Below are positions 62,862 through 64,000 of a DNA stretch of 64,000 bases, piece by piece (position 1 is the stretch's first letter; each line of letters starts with the position of its first letter). Source of the stretch: Cupriavidus basilensis. Its GTDB lineage: Bacteria; Pseudomonadota; Gammaproteobacteria; Burkholderiales; Burkholderiaceae. Made by a program: the position numbers and the translations under genes. The notes under the pieces were generated by a model. That model did no database searches. It had not been told where the DNA came from and saw only the letters and a list, made by a program, of their open reading frames with translations. The stretch is from NCBI RefSeq assembly GCF_000876015.1, contig NZ_BBQM01000016.1:1-64000 (forward strand), read 5' to 3'.

Positions 62862-62953
62862 CGCTCGGTGCCTCGGACGCCTCGCCGTCTCTCGCCTCTT
62901 CGGTCTCGTCGCGACGAAGAACAGCGCGCAAGAGCACGGCCGCACCGAATCCA

Positions 62954-63030
62954 GGAGTGGTAGTTCAGTTGGTTAGAATACCGGCCTGTCACGCCGGGGG
63001 TCGCGGGTTCGAGCCCCGTCCACTCCGCCA
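62954..63030 (+). tRNA. tRNA-Asp (anticodon GTC)
   Basis: Acceptor GGAGTGG/CCACTCC, D arm with AGTTCAGTTGGTTAGAAT, anticodon loop CTGTCAC, T arm CGCGGGTTCGAGCCCCG (GGGTTCGAGCCCC core), discriminator G and encoded CCA. It is 92 nt after tRNA-Val, probably on one transcript. Confidence 0.97.
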
Positions 63031-63056
63031 AACAAGCAGTGAGCAGAACGTCAGCA

Positions 63057-63080
63057 GAACGGGCCCTTAGCGGCCCGTTC
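63057..63080 (+). terminator. Terminator after the tRNA pair
   Basis: 9-bp stem GAACGGGCC/GGCCCGTTC with loop CTTAGC, then TGCTTTCC. Confidence 0.7.
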
Positions 63081-63226
63081 TGCTTTCCGGCGTTCGCCGG
63101 CTTTCCTTGTTCCCGGGCGGATCCGCGCGCAACCGCGCAATGGCGGGCCGTAAATCGCGTGAAGCGTGCCGCTCCTGATAGAATCCCGGAGTTTGCCGTT
63201 CGTACCAACCCTTCTCCTGAGTCCGC

Positions 63227-64000
63227 ATGCTTGATTTCGTACGCAACAACCGCCGCTTGATGCTTCTGCTGCTGCTGGTGCTTGTCTTCCCGTCGTTCGT
63301 ATTCTTCGGCGTGGAAAGCTACTCGCGCTTCATGGACAGCTCGCACGACGCAGCCAAGGTCGACGGCCGCGCGATCACCACCCAGGAAGTCGACAACGTC
63401 GTGCGCGACCAGAGCGAGCGCATGCGCCAGGTGCTCGGCCCCAACTATGACCCGCGCCAGTTCGAAGGCGCGCAGGCCCGCCAGCAGGTGCTCGACCAGC
63501 TCATCCTGCAGCGCGTGGTGGCCAACGACGTCGCCAACAAGCATCTGACGGTGTCCGACGTGGCGCTCCAGCAAGCCATCTACAGCATCCCGGCGATCGC
63601 CAGCCTGCCCAAGCAGGCCGACGGCCGCCTCGAGCCCAAGCCCTATCTCGAACTGCTGGCGCAGCAGGGCCTCACGCCCGAGCAGCTCGAGGCGCGCATG
63701 CGCTTCGACCTCGCCACGCAGCAGCTCGGCGGCTCGATCGGCGCCACGGCCTTCGTGCCCAAGTCGCTGCTCGACCGCCTGATCGCCATCCGCGACCAGC
63801 AGCGCGACGTGCAGGTGCTGCAGTTCAAGCCGGCCGATTTCGCCGCCAAGGTCACGCCCGACGAAGCCGCGCTGAAGGCGTACTACGAAAGCCACAAGAC
63901 GCAGTTCGCCGTGCCCGAGCAGGCCAAGGTCGAATACCTGGTGCTGTCGGCCGACGCGCTGGCCGCCTCGACGCCGGTCACGCCCGAGGAGCTCAAGTCC
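63227..64000 (+). CDS. ppiD: Periplasmic chaperone PpiD (SurA_N/rotamase type), N-terminal 258 aa
   Basis: Cytoplasmic start MLDFVRNNRRLM, one inner-membrane helix (residues 12-29), then a SurA_N-like chaperone domain (VDGRAITTQEVDNVVRDQSERMRQVLG, YLELLAQQGLTPEQLEARMRFDLATQQL). Continues beyond the window, where the parvulin domain is expected. Its place after the tig-clp-lon-tRNA cluster is standard in beta-proteobacteria. It is anchored at the Sec translocon and helps outer-membrane proteins fold. Confidence 0.92.
   Translation, partial: MLDFVRNNRRLMLLLLLVLVFPSFVFFGVESYSRFMDSSHDAAKVDGRAITTQEVDNVVRDQSERMRQVLGPNYDPRQFEGAQARQQVLDQLILQRVVANDVANKHLTVSDVALQQAIYSIPAIASLPKQADGRLEPKPYLELLAQQGLTPEQLEARMRFDLATQQLGGSIGATAFVPKSLLDRLIAIRDQQRDVQVLQFKPADFAAKVTPDEAALKAYYESHKTQFAVPEQAKVEYLVLSADALAASTPVTPEELKS

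Overview
The window holds most of a temperate, podovirus-like prophage (about 1 to 45 kb, left end outside the window) and the start of a conserved chromosomal segment (about 49.3 to 64 kb). The host genes run wzz-like, dinB, rlmJ, mnmC, tig-clpP-clpX-lon, tRNA-Val, tRNA-Asp, ppiD. This order, the high GC and the protein sequences point to a Burkholderiaceae beta-proteobacterium, most likely Cupriavidus or Ralstonia. The species call is inference.

Left arm (1-3.8 kb): a lambda-like switch. A repressor (2034-2546, -) and a small Cro-like protein (2638-2868, +) diverge across three copies of a 16-bp operator. Two more copies lie on a near-duplicate leftward promoter at 457-484. Between the repressor and this leftward promoter, in the position of rexAB, are a lipoprotein, a two-helix membrane protein, a secreted protein and a cytoplasmic protein. 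They are candidates for expression in the lysogen. A third XRE regulator lies tail to tail with the Cro-like gene.

Early rightward region (3.85-11.95 kb): a tightly overlapping operon. It encodes an Rmf/CrpP-like protein, a DUF4406 protein, a DNA methyltransferase, a Ref-like HNH nuclease, a replication protein, a DnaC-type loader, an MmcB-like and a DUF1064-like nuclease, a 25-aa membrane peptide, a 27-aa zinc knuckle, NinB and a winged-helix protein.

At 11.95-12.65 kb is a stretch of about 675 nt with no gene. It has a TATAAT box at its left end, an intrinsic terminator at its right end and a dense set of perfect nested stems between them. It lies where lambda has the late promoter and leader, and is a candidate large structured noncoding RNA.

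Late region (12.7-44.8 kb): lysis genes (holin-like proteins, signal-anchored transglycosylase, overlapping i-/o-spanins), terminases, P22-type portal, alanine-rich tail proteins, an SGNH tail protein, scaffold, N4-gp56-type capsid, connectors, tail proteins, a 2OG oxygenase and cupin pair, internal virion proteins and a 2623-aa polyvalent virion protein. A repeated element, CTCGAATWG-N12-TA-rich hexamer, precedes several late groups and probably also the noncoding RNA. It looks like a phage-specific promoter.

Right edge (44.8-49.3 kb): a gene-poor stretch, then an AT-rich MBOAT plus AlgJ/AlgX-like pair (polysaccharide O-acylation, probable lysogenic conversion), then a decayed HicB/SRAP pseudogene. 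The attachment sites and integrase are not in view, so the exact prophage/host boundary is not fixed.
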